This document shows positions 52,551 through 61,370 of a stretch of DNA of 64,000 bases, piece after piece; the first letter of the stretch is position 1; every line of letters begins with the position of its first letter. Source of the stretch: SAR202 cluster bacterium bin22. GTDB taxonomy: Bacteria > Chloroflexota > Dehalococcoidia > Lucifugimonadales > UBA3495. The position numbers were made by a program, and so were the translations under genes. The stretch is taken from NCBI GenBank assembly GCA_002238505.1, contig MPMM01000001.1:868001-932000 (forward strand), in the 5' to 3' direction. The notes beneath the pieces are model-generated. The model saw nothing but the letters and a program-made list of their open reading frames with translations, was not told the DNA's origin and did no database searches.

Positions 52551-54248
52551 GTGTCCCCTCGAATAAATGCCGGCGAGGCTGTAATTGAAATGCTTCGCCA
52601 GGAAGGCGTTTCCCACATATTTGGCATTGTGGGTTCTTCCTTTCTGGACATTCTGGACCCGCTTTATGACGACGATTCCATGCAGTTCGTGGGTGTGCGT
52701 CACGAGCAGGGCGCAGCTCTGATGGCCGACGGGTTCAGCCGCATTTCCGGAGCTCCCTCGGTGTGCCTGGCAACCAATGGCCCGGGAGTATTGAACCTGA
52801 CCTACGGCATTGGATCGGCCTACGTTGCCCATTCCCCGGTGGTAGTACTTGCGCCATCGGCATCCCGCGACCACCAGTACCGGGATTCCACCCAGGAATT
52901 CGACCAGGTGGCCCTCTTCAGGCCCATTACCAAGGCCAGTTTCCCCATCAACAAAATTGAAAGACTGCCTGACGCTCTGAGGCAGGCTTTCAGGGTGGCG
53001 ACATCGGGAAAGATGGGGCCGGTTCTGGTGGACATTCCCCGGGACCTGCTTCCCGGCGCGGAGATCGACCTGGACCTGCTGGCGCCCCAAAACTACCGCT
53101 CCGGCCAGACCCGTTCACGGGGAGACCGGGACCTGATTGACCGGGCAACCCGAGCCCTGCTATCCGCAGAAAGGCCGGTAATCGTGGCTGGCGGCGGCAT
53201 CCAGTGGAGCAATGCAGGTGAAGAAGTTGCCAGCCTGGCAGACTCGTTGGGCGCTGCGGTGGTAACTTCATACGGCAGGGCGGACGCCGTATCCAATGAC
53301 CATCCCCTGTTCCTGGGGCACCTGGGCCGGCTTGGTTCGGAGGAAGGCATAGAAGCCCTCCGGCAGGCCGATGTAATCCTGGCCGCCGGAACCCGGCTGG
53401 GTCAGTCTTCAACCTTTTATGACAACCGCTACGTGCCGGCCGACGCCCGTATCATTCAGATAGAAATCGATCCCCAGGAACTGGGCCGAAACTATCCGGT
53501 GGAGGTCGGCATCGAAGGGGATGCCCGGGCGGTTTTGCAGGAAATACTGGACCAGGTACGGGAGCGAGAGCCCCGCCCCAACGCCCCGTGGGTTTCAGAC
53601 ATCCACGACTGGGCCGCCCGCCGCTTGGAGAGACTGGACGCCGAGGCCAAGGACAGTTCCAGCCCCATCAAGCCCCAGCGCGTCTATGGCGAGTTGCGGA
53701 AGGTAATGCCGAGGGACGCCATCGTGGCCCTGGATGCGGGTCTGGCGCCCAACTTCGGGCAGGACCGGCTGAATTTCTACCATCCGCGCAGCCTCATGAC
53801 TTCGCTGGACCTGGGGGGACTGGGATTCAGCTTCCCGGCTTCCCTCGGGGGCAAGTTCGCTGCACCCGACCGTCCTGTAGTTAACTTCAACGGAGATGGC
53901 GGCTTCCTGTTTAATGCGCAGGAATTTGCCACTGCCGTGCGCTACAACCTGCGAGTGGTTACGGTAATAATGAACAACAGTTGCTGGGGATCGGAGAAGG
54001 CCTACCAGCGTTATGCCTTTGACGAGCGGTACGTGGGGGCGGATACCAACAACCCTCGTTATGACAAGTACGCAGAGCTTTTTGGCGGCCACGGCTTTTA
54101 TGTGGAGCGGCCCGAGGACATCGGCGATGTTTTCCTGGCAGCGCTGAATGCCGATGGACCCAGCATCATAGAGATACCAACCGATCCGGACGAAATGCCC
54201 CGGCCGGCACGGCTGGCCGAGGTACAGGCGCCGGAGTCCCGTACCTGA
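52551..54248 (+). CDS. Thiamine-diphosphate enzyme, acetolactate synthase/sulfoacetaldehyde acetyltransferase-like
   Basis: 565 residues, three-domain ThDP fold. Catalytic Glu52 in GVRHEQGAALMADGFSRISG, middle domain ERPVIVAGGGIQWSNAGEEV, and the PP motif NFNGDGGFLFNAQEFATAVR followed by VIMNNSCWGSEKAYQ. The N-terminal GIVGSSFLDILDPLYDD and the HSPVVVLAP region look closer to sulfoacetaldehyde acetyltransferase and related enzymes than to IlvB, but I cannot settle the substrate. GTG 52551 follows GGGAGG with an 8-nt spacer. It is divergent from the GntR gene and carries a matching palindrome in its leader, so it is likely a target of that regulator. Confidence 0.85.
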   Translation: MSPRINAGEAVIEMLRQEGVSHIFGIVGSSFLDILDPLYDDDSMQFVGVRHEQGAALMADGFSRISGAPSVCLATNGPGVLNLTYGIGSAYVAHSPVVVLAPSASRDHQYRDSTQEFDQVALFRPITKASFPINKIERLPDALRQAFRVATSGKMGPVLVDIPRDLLPGAEIDLDLLAPQNYRSGQTRSRGDRDLIDRATRALLSAERPVIVAGGGIQWSNAGEEVASLADSLGAAVVTSYGRADAVSNDHPLFLGHLGRLGSEEGIEALRQADVILAAGTRLGQSSTFYDNRYVPADARIIQIEIDPQELGRNYPVEVGIEGDARAVLQEILDQVREREPRPNAPWVSDIHDWAARRLERLDAEAKDSSSPIKPQRVYGELRKVMPRDAIVALDAGLAPNFGQDRLNFYHPRSLMTSLDLGGLGFSFPASLGGKFAAPDRPVVNFNGDGGFLFNAQEFATAVRYNLRVVTVIMNNSCWGSEKAYQRYAFDERYVGADTNNPRYDKYAELFGGHGFYVERPEDIGDVFLAALNADGPSIIEIPTDPDEMPRPARLAEVQAPESRT

Positions 54249-54289
54249 ACTTAACCGAGGCGAAAGAAAGGAAGCCCTGATTCAAGTTG

Positions 54290-54625
54290 ATGGAAGAAAC
54301 GGTTTTCCCCAAAGAGGTTGAAATAGAAGGGGCCGCCATAGCCATTTTGTGGGATGACGGCCATCGCAGCATATACCCGCACCGGATGCTTCGTCTCCGG
54401 TGCCAGTGCGCCAGTTGTGTTGAAGAAATGACGGGACGGCCAAGGCTGGACCCGGACACGGTGCCTGATGAAGTCAGAGCCGTGGACCAGATGCCCGTGG
54501 GGAATTACGCTCTCCAGTTCCTGTGGAGTGACACTCACTATACGGGAATCTATACTTTCAGGTTCTTGCGTTCAATCTGCGCCTGCATCCCCTGCAATGA
54601 GGCCCGCGCACAACGGGGCGATTAA
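54290..54625 (+). CDS. DUF971 family protein
   Basis: 111 residues matching DUF971, also known as the N-terminal domain of gamma-butyrobetaine hydroxylases. Visible: AIAILWDDGHRSIYPHRML, RCQCASCVEEMTGRPRLD, then YALQFLWSDTHYTGIYTF and RSICACIPCNE. The pair of Cys-x-x-Cys-like motifs suggests zinc binding. Stand-alone members are often linked to iron-sulfur or Mrp proteins, but no such gene is adjacent here. The ATG at 54290 is preferred to a TTG directly before it. It follows the ThDP enzyme gene by about 40 bp. Confidence 0.8.
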   Translation: MEETVFPKEVEIEGAAIAILWDDGHRSIYPHRMLRLRCQCASCVEEMTGRPRLDPDTVPDEVRAVDQMPVGNYALQFLWSDTHYTGIYTFRFLRSICACIPCNEARAQRGD

Positions 54626-54641
54626 GGGCGCCATGCGGGCC

Positions 54642-54869
54642 CTAACCGGAGGTCTCTTCACTCTCCACGGAATATGAACGCTTGGGCCGCCCAGCCGGCT
54701 TCAACTTTGGAGCGGTGAAAGTGTTGGACTTGAAAGAAAAGGTGGAAAGCTGGCGCTCTCCGGGCTGGTCGCAGGTCTTGCAGGGAACCGGTTCGTCGGC
54801 CCGCGAAGCGGGTCGGATAGCTTCGTACTCGACGTTACAGTTGGCGCAGTAATATTCGTAGATTGGCAT
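54642..54869 (-). CDS. FmdB-family zinc ribbon protein
   Basis: 75 residues. MPIYEYYCANCNVEYEAI and a second pair CKTC form the small FmdB-type zinc ribbon common upstream of or near amidase and regulatory genes. It may be a transcription cofactor or a structural protein; the role is not established. The ATG at 54869 is chosen because the ribbon starts there and GGGGG lies 4-5 nt upstream; a longer frame to 54953 adds non-homologous residues. It is convergent with the DUF971 gene. Confidence 0.82.
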   Translation of the reverse strand: MPIYEYYCANCNVEYEAIRPASRADEPVPCKTCDQPGERQLSTFSFKSNTFTAPKLKPAGRPKRSYSVESEETSG

Positions 54870-54968
54870 GTTTCCCCCAGGCAGCGGATTGTTCTTCCCC
54901 AATTTTAGCGCATGGCCCCTTTCCGTCCAAACCCCGTTCCTCCACATACTCAAGGAGGTTGACCCAAA

Positions 54969-56117
54969 ATGGCAGAATCCACTGATGTAGTTATTGTAGG
55001 GGGAGGCGTGGCCGGCTGCGCTACCGCCTATTACCTGGCGCAGGCCGGAGTCAGGGCCACCATCATCGAGCGTGAAGGCATAAGTTCCCAGGCTTCCGGG
55101 TTTTCCGCCGGCGGCTTGAACCCTTTGGAGGGTTCCTGCATACCAGGACCGCTCTCAGCGCTGGCAATGTCTTCCTTCAAGTTACACAAGGAATTGTGGG
55201 GGAAACTTCGAAGCGCCACCGGTATCGACTTCCAGGACCGCATCGTTTCACTGACCAAGGTCGCTTTCTCCGAAGAAGAAGCGCCCGCACTGCAGGAATC
55301 GTTGAGTATCTTTGAAGCAGCCAGGGAGGAGGGATTTTCCGGCGAATGGCTTCACCGCAGCGAACTTCTAAGACTTGAACCCAGGCTGTCCCCGAACTTG
55401 ATCGGGGGAATCAGGCTGTTTGGGAACGCCACTTTGAGCAGCCTCCTGTTCACCCAGGCGCTGGCTGAGGCGGCCCAGAAGGAGGGCGCCACCGTACGAC
55501 CGGGGATTGCCAGGGGAGCGCGCCTGGACAATGGACGCGTGTTGTCGGTAATACTGGAAGACGGTGAAATCAATTGCGACCAGGTGGTCCTGGCCGCCGG
55601 ACCCTGGTCGCGGGAAGCTGAGCAGTGGCTGGATATTTCGCTGCCAGTTGACCCGCTAAAGGGCGAAATCCTCCGGCTGGAAGTCCACGGCCCGGCTCTG
55701 GCCGGCGACTACAACGGGGCCGGAGCCTCGGTGTATCCCCGGGGCGATGGCCTGGTCTGGTGCGGAACCACTGAAGTGGACGAAGGCTTTAATCGGGAGC
55801 CTACGGAGGCAGCCAAGGAAAAGATATGGGGAGCGGCGGCCGCGCTTATGCCGGAACTCGCCCATGCGACCCTCGCCAAGCACACCGCCTGCCTGCGACC
55901 CGTGACGCCCGACAATATGCCCATTGTTGGCCGCGCGCCGGGTTGGGAGAATGTCTTCCTGGCCACTGGCGCCGGCAAGAAGGGCATCCTGCTTAGCCCC
56001 GCCATGGGCAAGGCTACGGCAGACCTTATGACTGAGGGCGTTACAGAGGTGCCGCTGGAGAACTGCGGGCCGGAAAGATTTGCGCCATCAGTGAAATCGG
56101 CCACGGCTGACGATTAA
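54969..56117 (+). CDS. FAD-dependent amino-acid/amine oxidoreductase (DAO family)
   Basis: 382 residues, D-amino-acid oxidase/glycine oxidase-like flavoprotein. N-terminal FAD-binding VIVGGGVAGCATAYYLA, then SSQASGFSAGGLNPLEG (isoalloxazine loop), VLAAGPWSREAEQW, LKGEILRLEV and the C-terminal dinucleotide loop ATGAGKKGILLSPAMGKATA. It oxidises an amine or amino acid (glycine, sarcosine or proline types are candidates). AAGGAGG lies 10 nt before the ATG. It is followed by a cyclophilin-like and a CoA-transferase gene with short gaps, so a catabolic operon is plausible. Confidence 0.88.
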   Translation: MAESTDVVIVGGGVAGCATAYYLAQAGVRATIIEREGISSQASGFSAGGLNPLEGSCIPGPLSALAMSSFKLHKELWGKLRSATGIDFQDRIVSLTKVAFSEEEAPALQESLSIFEAAREEGFSGEWLHRSELLRLEPRLSPNLIGGIRLFGNATLSSLLFTQALAEAAQKEGATVRPGIARGARLDNGRVLSVILEDGEINCDQVVLAAGPWSREAEQWLDISLPVDPLKGEILRLEVHGPALAGDYNGAGASVYPRGDGLVWCGTTEVDEGFNREPTEAAKEKIWGAAAALMPELAHATLAKHTACLRPVTPDNMPIVGRAPGWENVFLATGAGKKGILLSPAMGKATADLMTEGVTEVPLENCGPERFAPSVKSATADD

Positions 56118-56169
56118 GGGCCTGCGACCCCACTGACTGACAGTCAAGATTGGTGGCAAGGGAACACAT

Positions 56170-56544
56170 ATGGCGCATGAGATTCGCATAATTGCTGGTG
56201 GCCTGGCAGTTGACGCCAACTTGAACGACACCGAGACAGCCGGGGCTATTGCAGCGGCCCTGCCCATAAAGGCATCGGCAAACACCTGGGGAGACGAGAT
56301 ATATTTCGGCATTCCTGTTGACGCTGGGCTGGAGGATGGCCGGGAGGTGGTTGAACTGGGGGCCCTGGGCTACTGGCCGCCGGGCAGGGCATTCTGCATA
56401 TTTTTTGGACGCACTCCTGCCAGCCAGGGCGACGAGATTCGCCCCGCCAGCGCAGTCACAGTTATCGGAAGGGTTTCGGGCGACCCCACTGTTTTCAAGC
56501 AGGTTAAATCCGGCGCCCAAATAACTATCGAAATAACGGGGTAA
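56170..56544 (+). CDS. Cyclophilin-like fold protein (TM1367-type)
   Basis: 124 residues of the cyclophilin_TM1367-like family: IRIIAGGLAVDANLNDTETA, ALPIKASANTWGDEIYF, GALGYWPPGRAFCIFFG and a C-terminal strand. Family members have a cyclophilin barrel but lack prolyl isomerase residues; the function is unknown. It lies between the FAD oxidoreductase and the double CoA transferase (5-bp gap to the latter), hinting at a shared pathway. Confidence 0.8.
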   Translation: MAHEIRIIAGGLAVDANLNDTETAGAIAAALPIKASANTWGDEIYFGIPVDAGLEDGREVVELGALGYWPPGRAFCIFFGRTPASQGDEIRPASAVTVIGRVSGDPTVFKQVKSGAQITIEITG

Positions 56545-56549
56545 CGAAA

Positions 56550-58901
56550 ATGACCAGTGCAGTTTCCAAGACCGAATCCACCGGCGGCGCCCTGCGGGGT
56601 TTGAAAGTGTTGGACTTCGGCCACTACATAGCCGGCCCGCTTCTGGGGATGCTTCTTTCCGACCAGGGCGCCGAAGTAATAAAGGTAGAGAGGCCGGAAG
56701 GGGACCCTGCCCGCAAGGAGTTGGCCTTCGCGACCTGGAATCGGGGAAAACGGTCCATTGCACTGGACCTCAAGACTGACTCTGGCCGGGAAACTGCGAT
56801 GAAACTGGCCCGGGAGTCCGATGTCTTGATCGAGAATTTTCGCCCCGGCGTCATGGACCGCCTGGGTCTGGGTTACGGTGAACTGGCTGCAGCAAATCCC
56901 GGGCTGGTCTATTGCTCGCTGCCGGGATTCGGAGAACACCATCCCAGTCGGCACCGGCAGGGCTGGGAGCCGATTATTGGGGCTTCCACGGGGCTTTACC
57001 CCAAGGTAGAAGGCTCCGACGAACCCCTGTACTCGCCGCTCCCCATTGCCAGTACCTTTGCTGGGATCGTGAGCGCCGTGGCCGTTACCATGGCCCTGTG
57101 CGCCCGGGATCGCAACGGTGATGGTCAGCATATCGAAGTTCCGCTACACGATGCCATGTTTACCGCCATGGGCCGCCACCTGGTGAAATTCCACGACCAG
57201 GAAGACCCCGACCCACGTAACCAGCCGCGTCTGCCAATGCAGCGCCAATACCAGTGCGCCGACGGGCGATGGGTTCAGAACCATGGTAATTACCAGCGAT
57301 TTGTGCACCAGTTTCTGGAGGCTGCCGGCAACCCTTCCTGGGGACCAGAAGCGGTGGCCGACTTCGGCAAGCCCCTGGACCTGGAAACTGCTGATATGTG
57401 GGTCCAGCGGTTTGAGGAGACTTTCAAACAGCGCACCTCGCTGGAATGGCAGGAAGCCATCAGCGAGGCCGGCGGAGCATGTACCGTCTGCAAGACCGTA
57501 GAGGAGTGGCTGGATCACCCGCACCCCCTGGATGCAAAGATGGTAGTGGAGGTTGAGGATGCCACTCTGGGGCGCATGAAGCAGCCTGGCGTTCAGGTCC
57601 GGCTCCGGGGCACCCCCGGCGCGATTCAGGGGCGGTCTCCACATTTGGGCGAGCACACTGGCGAGATACTGGCAGAACTGGAACGCAACGAACCCGCCCC
57701 CTCCGGGAACACTGAAAGGGCGGAGGAAACCCTGCTAAGCGCATTGCAGGGAGTCCGGGTGCTGGACCTGTGCATTGTCCTGGCGGGTCCCACCTGTGGT
57801 AGGACGCTGGCGGAGTACGGCGCCGACGTCATCAAGATTGACGATCCATCCCGACCTTATGACCAGTCGGGTTCCATGGACGTAAACCGGGGCAAGCGCA
57901 GTATTATGCTGGACCTGAAACAGGAGGAAGGCCGGCAGGTTTTCTTTGAGCTGCTGGAAACCGCCGACGTGGTGGTGGAGAATTACCGGAAGGGAAGCCT
58001 GGCAAAGCTGGGTTTGGACTGCGAAAACCTGAAGAAGCGCAAACCCAACCTGGTATATGCCTCCCTCAACGCCTACGGCTACGACGGGCCGTGGAGCGAA
58101 CGACCGGGCTGGGAACAACTGGCCCAGGCGACCAGCGGCATGCAGGTACGCCGCGGCGGACGGGATGACGCTCCCATGCTTATGCCATATCCCGTTAACG
58201 ACTACGGGACCGGGATGATGGGGGCATACGCGGTGGCCCTGGCGCTGCACGAACGAAACCGGACCGGCAGAGGCCAATCAGTTGACAGCGGGCTGGCGCT
58301 CACGGCGGGTTTGCTTCAGTCCCCTTACTTCCTGGACTTTGAGGGGCACCACAGGGAAGAACCCGAGGGACGAGGGCTTCGCGGCATGTCTGCCTGGTCC
58401 AGACTTTACCAGGCTGCCGACGGCTGGGTTTATGTTCACTGCCATGACGATGCGGCACGAGACAAGCTTATGCAATTGCCTGAATTCAGCGCCATCGCGG
58501 TCCATACAGAAAGCAGCGGAAACGACCCGGATACAAGAGAGGATGAGTTGCAGGCCACTAAACTGGCTGAAGCTTTTGCAGCGCGGCCCGTGTCCTACTG
58601 GGTGGAAACCCTGGCTGAGGCAGGCATTGATGCAGTGCCAAACATTGGCGTCGGCGACTTTCGCGACATGCCCCAAGTCCGGGAAGCGGGATTGATTGTG
58701 ACCAGGGAACACCCCGTGCAGGGAAGCGCCGACCATCTGGGCAATACGGCCCATCTCTCGGCCACGCCTATGCGGGTGGGACGTCCCACCCCCCTGCTGG
58801 GGACGGACGCTGACGAGGTATTGGGTGAGGCGGGATTTACTCCAGACCGGATATCCTCCCTTAAGGACAAGGGGATAGTCTCGGTTCCCCCTGGTGCATA
58901 A
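56550..58901 (+). CDS. Fused double CaiB/BaiF CoA-transferase family protein
   Basis: 783 residues containing two family III CoA-transferase domains in tandem, about residues 15-390 and 395-770. Each has the N-terminal LDFGHYIAGPLLGMLLSDQG or LDLCIVLAGPTCGRTLAEYG motif, the RGKRSI loop and the NFRPGVMDRLGLGY or NYRKGSLAKLGLDC segment. The catalytic aspartate position is Asp201 in domain 1 (VPLHDAMF) but Leu584 in domain 2, so only the first half is likely active. The enzyme should move CoA between two carboxylic acids; the acids are unknown. It is 5 bp from the cyclophilin-like gene. Confidence 0.88.
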   Translation: MTSAVSKTESTGGALRGLKVLDFGHYIAGPLLGMLLSDQGAEVIKVERPEGDPARKELAFATWNRGKRSIALDLKTDSGRETAMKLARESDVLIENFRPGVMDRLGLGYGELAAANPGLVYCSLPGFGEHHPSRHRQGWEPIIGASTGLYPKVEGSDEPLYSPLPIASTFAGIVSAVAVTMALCARDRNGDGQHIEVPLHDAMFTAMGRHLVKFHDQEDPDPRNQPRLPMQRQYQCADGRWVQNHGNYQRFVHQFLEAAGNPSWGPEAVADFGKPLDLETADMWVQRFEETFKQRTSLEWQEAISEAGGACTVCKTVEEWLDHPHPLDAKMVVEVEDATLGRMKQPGVQVRLRGTPGAIQGRSPHLGEHTGEILAELERNEPAPSGNTERAEETLLSALQGVRVLDLCIVLAGPTCGRTLAEYGADVIKIDDPSRPYDQSGSMDVNRGKRSIMLDLKQEEGRQVFFELLETADVVVENYRKGSLAKLGLDCENLKKRKPNLVYASLNAYGYDGPWSERPGWEQLAQATSGMQVRRGGRDDAPMLMPYPVNDYGTGMMGAYAVALALHERNRTGRGQSVDSGLALTAGLLQSPYFLDFEGHHREEPEGRGLRGMSAWSRLYQAADGWVYVHCHDDAARDKLMQLPEFSAIAVHTESSGNDPDTREDELQATKLAEAFAARPVSYWVETLAEAGIDAVPNIGVGDFRDMPQVREAGLIVTREHPVQGSADHLGNTAHLSATPMRVGRPTPLLGTDADEVLGEAGFTPDRISSLKDKGIVSVPPGA

Positions 58902-58983
58902 TCGGCTCTCCACCGGCCGGCCGTTCAAGGGACAAAGGAACCTTTGCCTGCCTGCTACGTTGTATGCAAACGTGAATCAATAA

Positions 58984-58992
58984 TGCTAAACT
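58984..58992 (+). promoter_or_regulatory. Extended -10 element TGCTAAACT before cysS
   Basis: Third copy of the 9-mer, about 130 bp before the cysS start. TTGTAT at 58960 is too far (21 bp) to be a good -35. I found no T-box features in this leader. Confidence 0.4.
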
Positions 58993-59115
58993 TGGGACAA
59001 TATTCGATTTCATGGTAGAAGGGCCAAAGAATTGCAGTTTTCTGCCCTGAAAATCGGTTCGGGCCCCGCACTTCTGGGTGTCAATTTTCGCGGCTCGGGG
59101 CTTGTTAAGGAGGTA

Positions 59116-59148
59116 ATGGGGCTTTGTTGCGCCTTTACAACACTCTGA
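59116..59148 (+). other. Ten-codon overlapping reading frame with tandem Cys codons
   Basis: ATG at 59116 follows AAGGAGG with a 2-nt gap and encodes MGLCCAFTTL before TGA, overlapping the first codons of cysS in another frame. Two adjacent cysteine codons immediately before a cysteinyl-tRNA synthetase could be a leader peptide for attenuation, or coincidence. No hairpin pair that would form a classical attenuator was recognised. Confidence 0.25.
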
Positions 59149-61322
59149 CAAAACAGGTGGACGAAATCCACCCAATTGAACCCGGCAAGATCAAGATGTA
59201 CACCTGTGGCCCCACCGTTTACCGGTACGCCCACATTGGCAACCTGCGCACCTACATGATGGCTGACTGGATACGGCGGGCCCTGATGGTACAGGGCCTG
59301 GATGTGTACCACGTAAAGAACATCACCGACGTGGGACACATGCGCCAGGAACTGGTTGAAGCCGGCGGCGACAAGATGATCATGGCGGCCCTGGCAGAAG
59401 GCAAGACCATCCAGGAAATCGCCCAGTTCTACGCCGACAGCTTTTACCAGGACGAGGAGCGCGTCAACATCCTCCCGGCTCATGTCTTTCCCTGGGCCAC
59501 CAACCACATACCCGAAATGGTGTCCATGGTGGAACAGTTGATGGCCAAGGGATACGCCTATGAAACAGGCGGCAATGTCTATTTCGACGTACCCCAGTTC
59601 TCCAAGTACGGCGGTTTGTCCCGCAACTTCGGGGGCAACCTGCTGGAAGGTGTACGGGCGGATGCGGATCCGTTGAAACGGGATCCCCGGGATTTCACCC
59701 TCTGGAAGGCGGCCGAACCCGGGCGCGACGTGAAGTGGGACAGTCCCTGGGGCGAAGGCTTCCCCGGGTGGCATATTGAGTGCTCCGCCATGGCACACAA
59801 GTACCTTGGCGAGCGTTTTGATATCCATACCGGCGGTGTGGACAACGTCTTCCCCCACCATGAGGACGAAATTGCCCAGAGCGAAGGCGCTTTTGGCGAT
59901 ACTCACGTTAACTATTGGGTCCATGCCCAGCACCTGCTGGCCGACGGCGCCAAGATGGCCAAGTCGTCAGGCAACGTTTTCCTGCTGGATGACCTGGTTT
60001 CCCGGGGAATTGACCCTCTGTCCTTCCGTTACCTCTGCATGACGGTACGGTACCGCCACCGGATGAACTTCACCTTCAACTCTCTGAAGGCCAGCGAGAA
60101 GGCGCTGTCTAACCTCCGGAACCGCGTGTGGGAGTGGAAGGGCCTGCCTGAACTGTCCCAGCTGCCGGCCGAGACTGATGAATGGCGTACCAGGTTCTGG
60201 GATGCCGTCAACAATGACCTGGACCTGCCCACGGGTCTCGCCATAACCTGGGGAATGGTCCGCTCAGAACTGCCGCCCCAGGCCAAGCTATCCCTGCTAA
60301 TGGACTTTGACCGGCTGTTCGGGCTGGACCTGGACCTGGTTCCCAGTTCATACCAGCTTCCGGAAGCGGTAGTAACCGCTGCCAGCCAGCGCACTGCGAT
60401 GAGGGACCAGGTGGACTACGCAACGGCCGATTCCCTGCGAGGAGAACTGGCATCCAGCGGGTACGTTGTGCAAGACACCCCCCAGGCAACGCGGATCCGC
60501 CCCAAGACTGCACTGGAGCAGCAGGAGGAACGCTGGGACTGGGTTTCCTCGTCGAGAGAGGTTGAATCGGGACTGGACTCCCCAGACCTGTACGATTTCA
60601 CTTTCATCCTCAATGCCTACAACTACGTTGACGATGTTCGCCGCTGCGTTACGGCGATGCGGAACCATGCGGGCGCCTTTTCGGTTGAAATCATTGCAAT
60701 AGACAACGGTTCCACCGATGAGACCGCCGAATGGCTGGAAGGATACCGGGGCCATGATCCCGACTTCCGCGTTGTCCACTGCGACCACGTAATCGGGGAC
60801 GCCGCCGGCAAGAACATTGGGGTGAAGTTGAGCCGCGGCAAATATATCGTGATACTGGACGCTTCCACCGAGATTACCGGAGACGTGCTGGGGGCTATTG
60901 CGCAGCAACTGTCGGACGAATCGGTGGGCATATTCGGCCCTTACGGCCTTACCACTGATGACATGCAGCATTTCCACGAAGAGGTTGAGCAGGGCGAGGC
61001 GGACGCGATGCAGGCTTATTGCATGGCATTCCGCCGGGAAGCGGTGCGTACCGTAGGGCTGATGCACGAGGGATTCCGGTTCTACCGGAACCTGGACATT
61101 GATTACTGTTTCCAGTTCAAGGAGAGGGGATACCGTGTCGTGGCTGACAGCAGCCTGCCCATGGTACGGCACGAACACAGGCAGTGGACTGAGCTGGACG
61201 ATGGTCAGCGTGATGAGCTTAGCCGCAAGAACTTCGGGCGTTTTTTGCGTCGGTGGGGCAACCGCCCAGACTTGCTGATATCTTCGAGCGCCCAGGGGTT
61301 CGAGACGGGGTTCCACCACTAG
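59124..61322 (+). CDS. cysS: Cysteinyl-tRNA synthetase fused to a glycosyltransferase family 2-like domain
   Basis: 732 residues in one uninterrupted frame. Residues 1-470 are a complete cysteinyl-tRNA synthetase: MYTCGPTVYRYAHIGNLRT (zinc Cys28, HIGN 37-40), FPGWHIECSAMAH (zinc Cys220), FDIHTGGVDNVFPHHEDEIA and KMAKSSGN (about 277-284), with the C-terminal helical domain ending in VVQDTPQATRI. After a linker of about 30 residues, residues 490-700 resemble a GT2 glycosyltransferase (FTFILNAYNYV, IAIDNGSTDETAEWLEG, KNIGVKLSRGKYIVILDAS), though the DxD metal motif reads DAS. The start is TTG (59124 or 59127) after AAGGAGG. A hairpin and repeat follow. Confidence 0.93.
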   Translation: MLRLYNTLTKQVDEIHPIEPGKIKMYTCGPTVYRYAHIGNLRTYMMADWIRRALMVQGLDVYHVKNITDVGHMRQELVEAGGDKMIMAALAEGKTIQEIAQFYADSFYQDEERVNILPAHVFPWATNHIPEMVSMVEQLMAKGYAYETGGNVYFDVPQFSKYGGLSRNFGGNLLEGVRADADPLKRDPRDFTLWKAAEPGRDVKWDSPWGEGFPGWHIECSAMAHKYLGERFDIHTGGVDNVFPHHEDEIAQSEGAFGDTHVNYWVHAQHLLADGAKMAKSSGNVFLLDDLVSRGIDPLSFRYLCMTVRYRHRMNFTFNSLKASEKALSNLRNRVWEWKGLPELSQLPAETDEWRTRFWDAVNNDLDLPTGLAITWGMVRSELPPQAKLSLLMDFDRLFGLDLDLVPSSYQLPEAVVTAASQRTAMRDQVDYATADSLRGELASSGYVVQDTPQATRIRPKTALEQQEERWDWVSSSREVESGLDSPDLYDFTFILNAYNYVDDVRRCVTAMRNHAGAFSVEIIAIDNGSTDETAEWLEGYRGHDPDFRVVHCDHVIGDAAGKNIGVKLSRGKYIVILDASTEITGDVLGAIAQQLSDESVGIFGPYGLTTDDMQHFHEEVEQGEADAMQAYCMAFRREAVRTVGLMHEGFRFYRNLDIDYCFQFKERGYRVVADSSLPMVRHEHRQWTELDDGQRDELSRKNFGRFLRRWGNRPDLLISSSAQGFETGFHH

Positions 61323-61332
61323 AATCTTATAG

Positions 61333-61369
61333 CTCCAGTATTCTCCAGTATTCTCCAGTATTCTCCAGT
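61333..61369. repeat. 10-bp tandem repeat (3.7 copies)
   Basis: CTCCAGTATT repeats at 61333, 61343, 61353 and partly 61363, immediately after the cysS-GT stop and before the hairpin. Confidence 0.9.
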
Positions 61370-61370
61370 T

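Noticed and set aside
58902..59123. T-box or other riboswitch before cysS
   Set aside because: I found no T-box sequence (AGGGTGG-ACCGCG), specifier hairpin or terminator/antiterminator pair.
60541..60600. Frameshift or missed stop joining separate cysS and glycosyltransferase genes
   Set aside because: The frame is continuous, the linker has normal codon use, and no start codon with a ribosome-binding site is seen at the head of the second domain. It still needs confirmation from reads.
59124..61322. Interpretation as a mycothiol-type thiol biosynthesis enzyme
   Set aside because: The CysRS part is full length with its C-terminal domain, unlike MshC, and the fused domain is GT2-like, unlike the GT4 family MshA. 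It is mentioned only as speculation.
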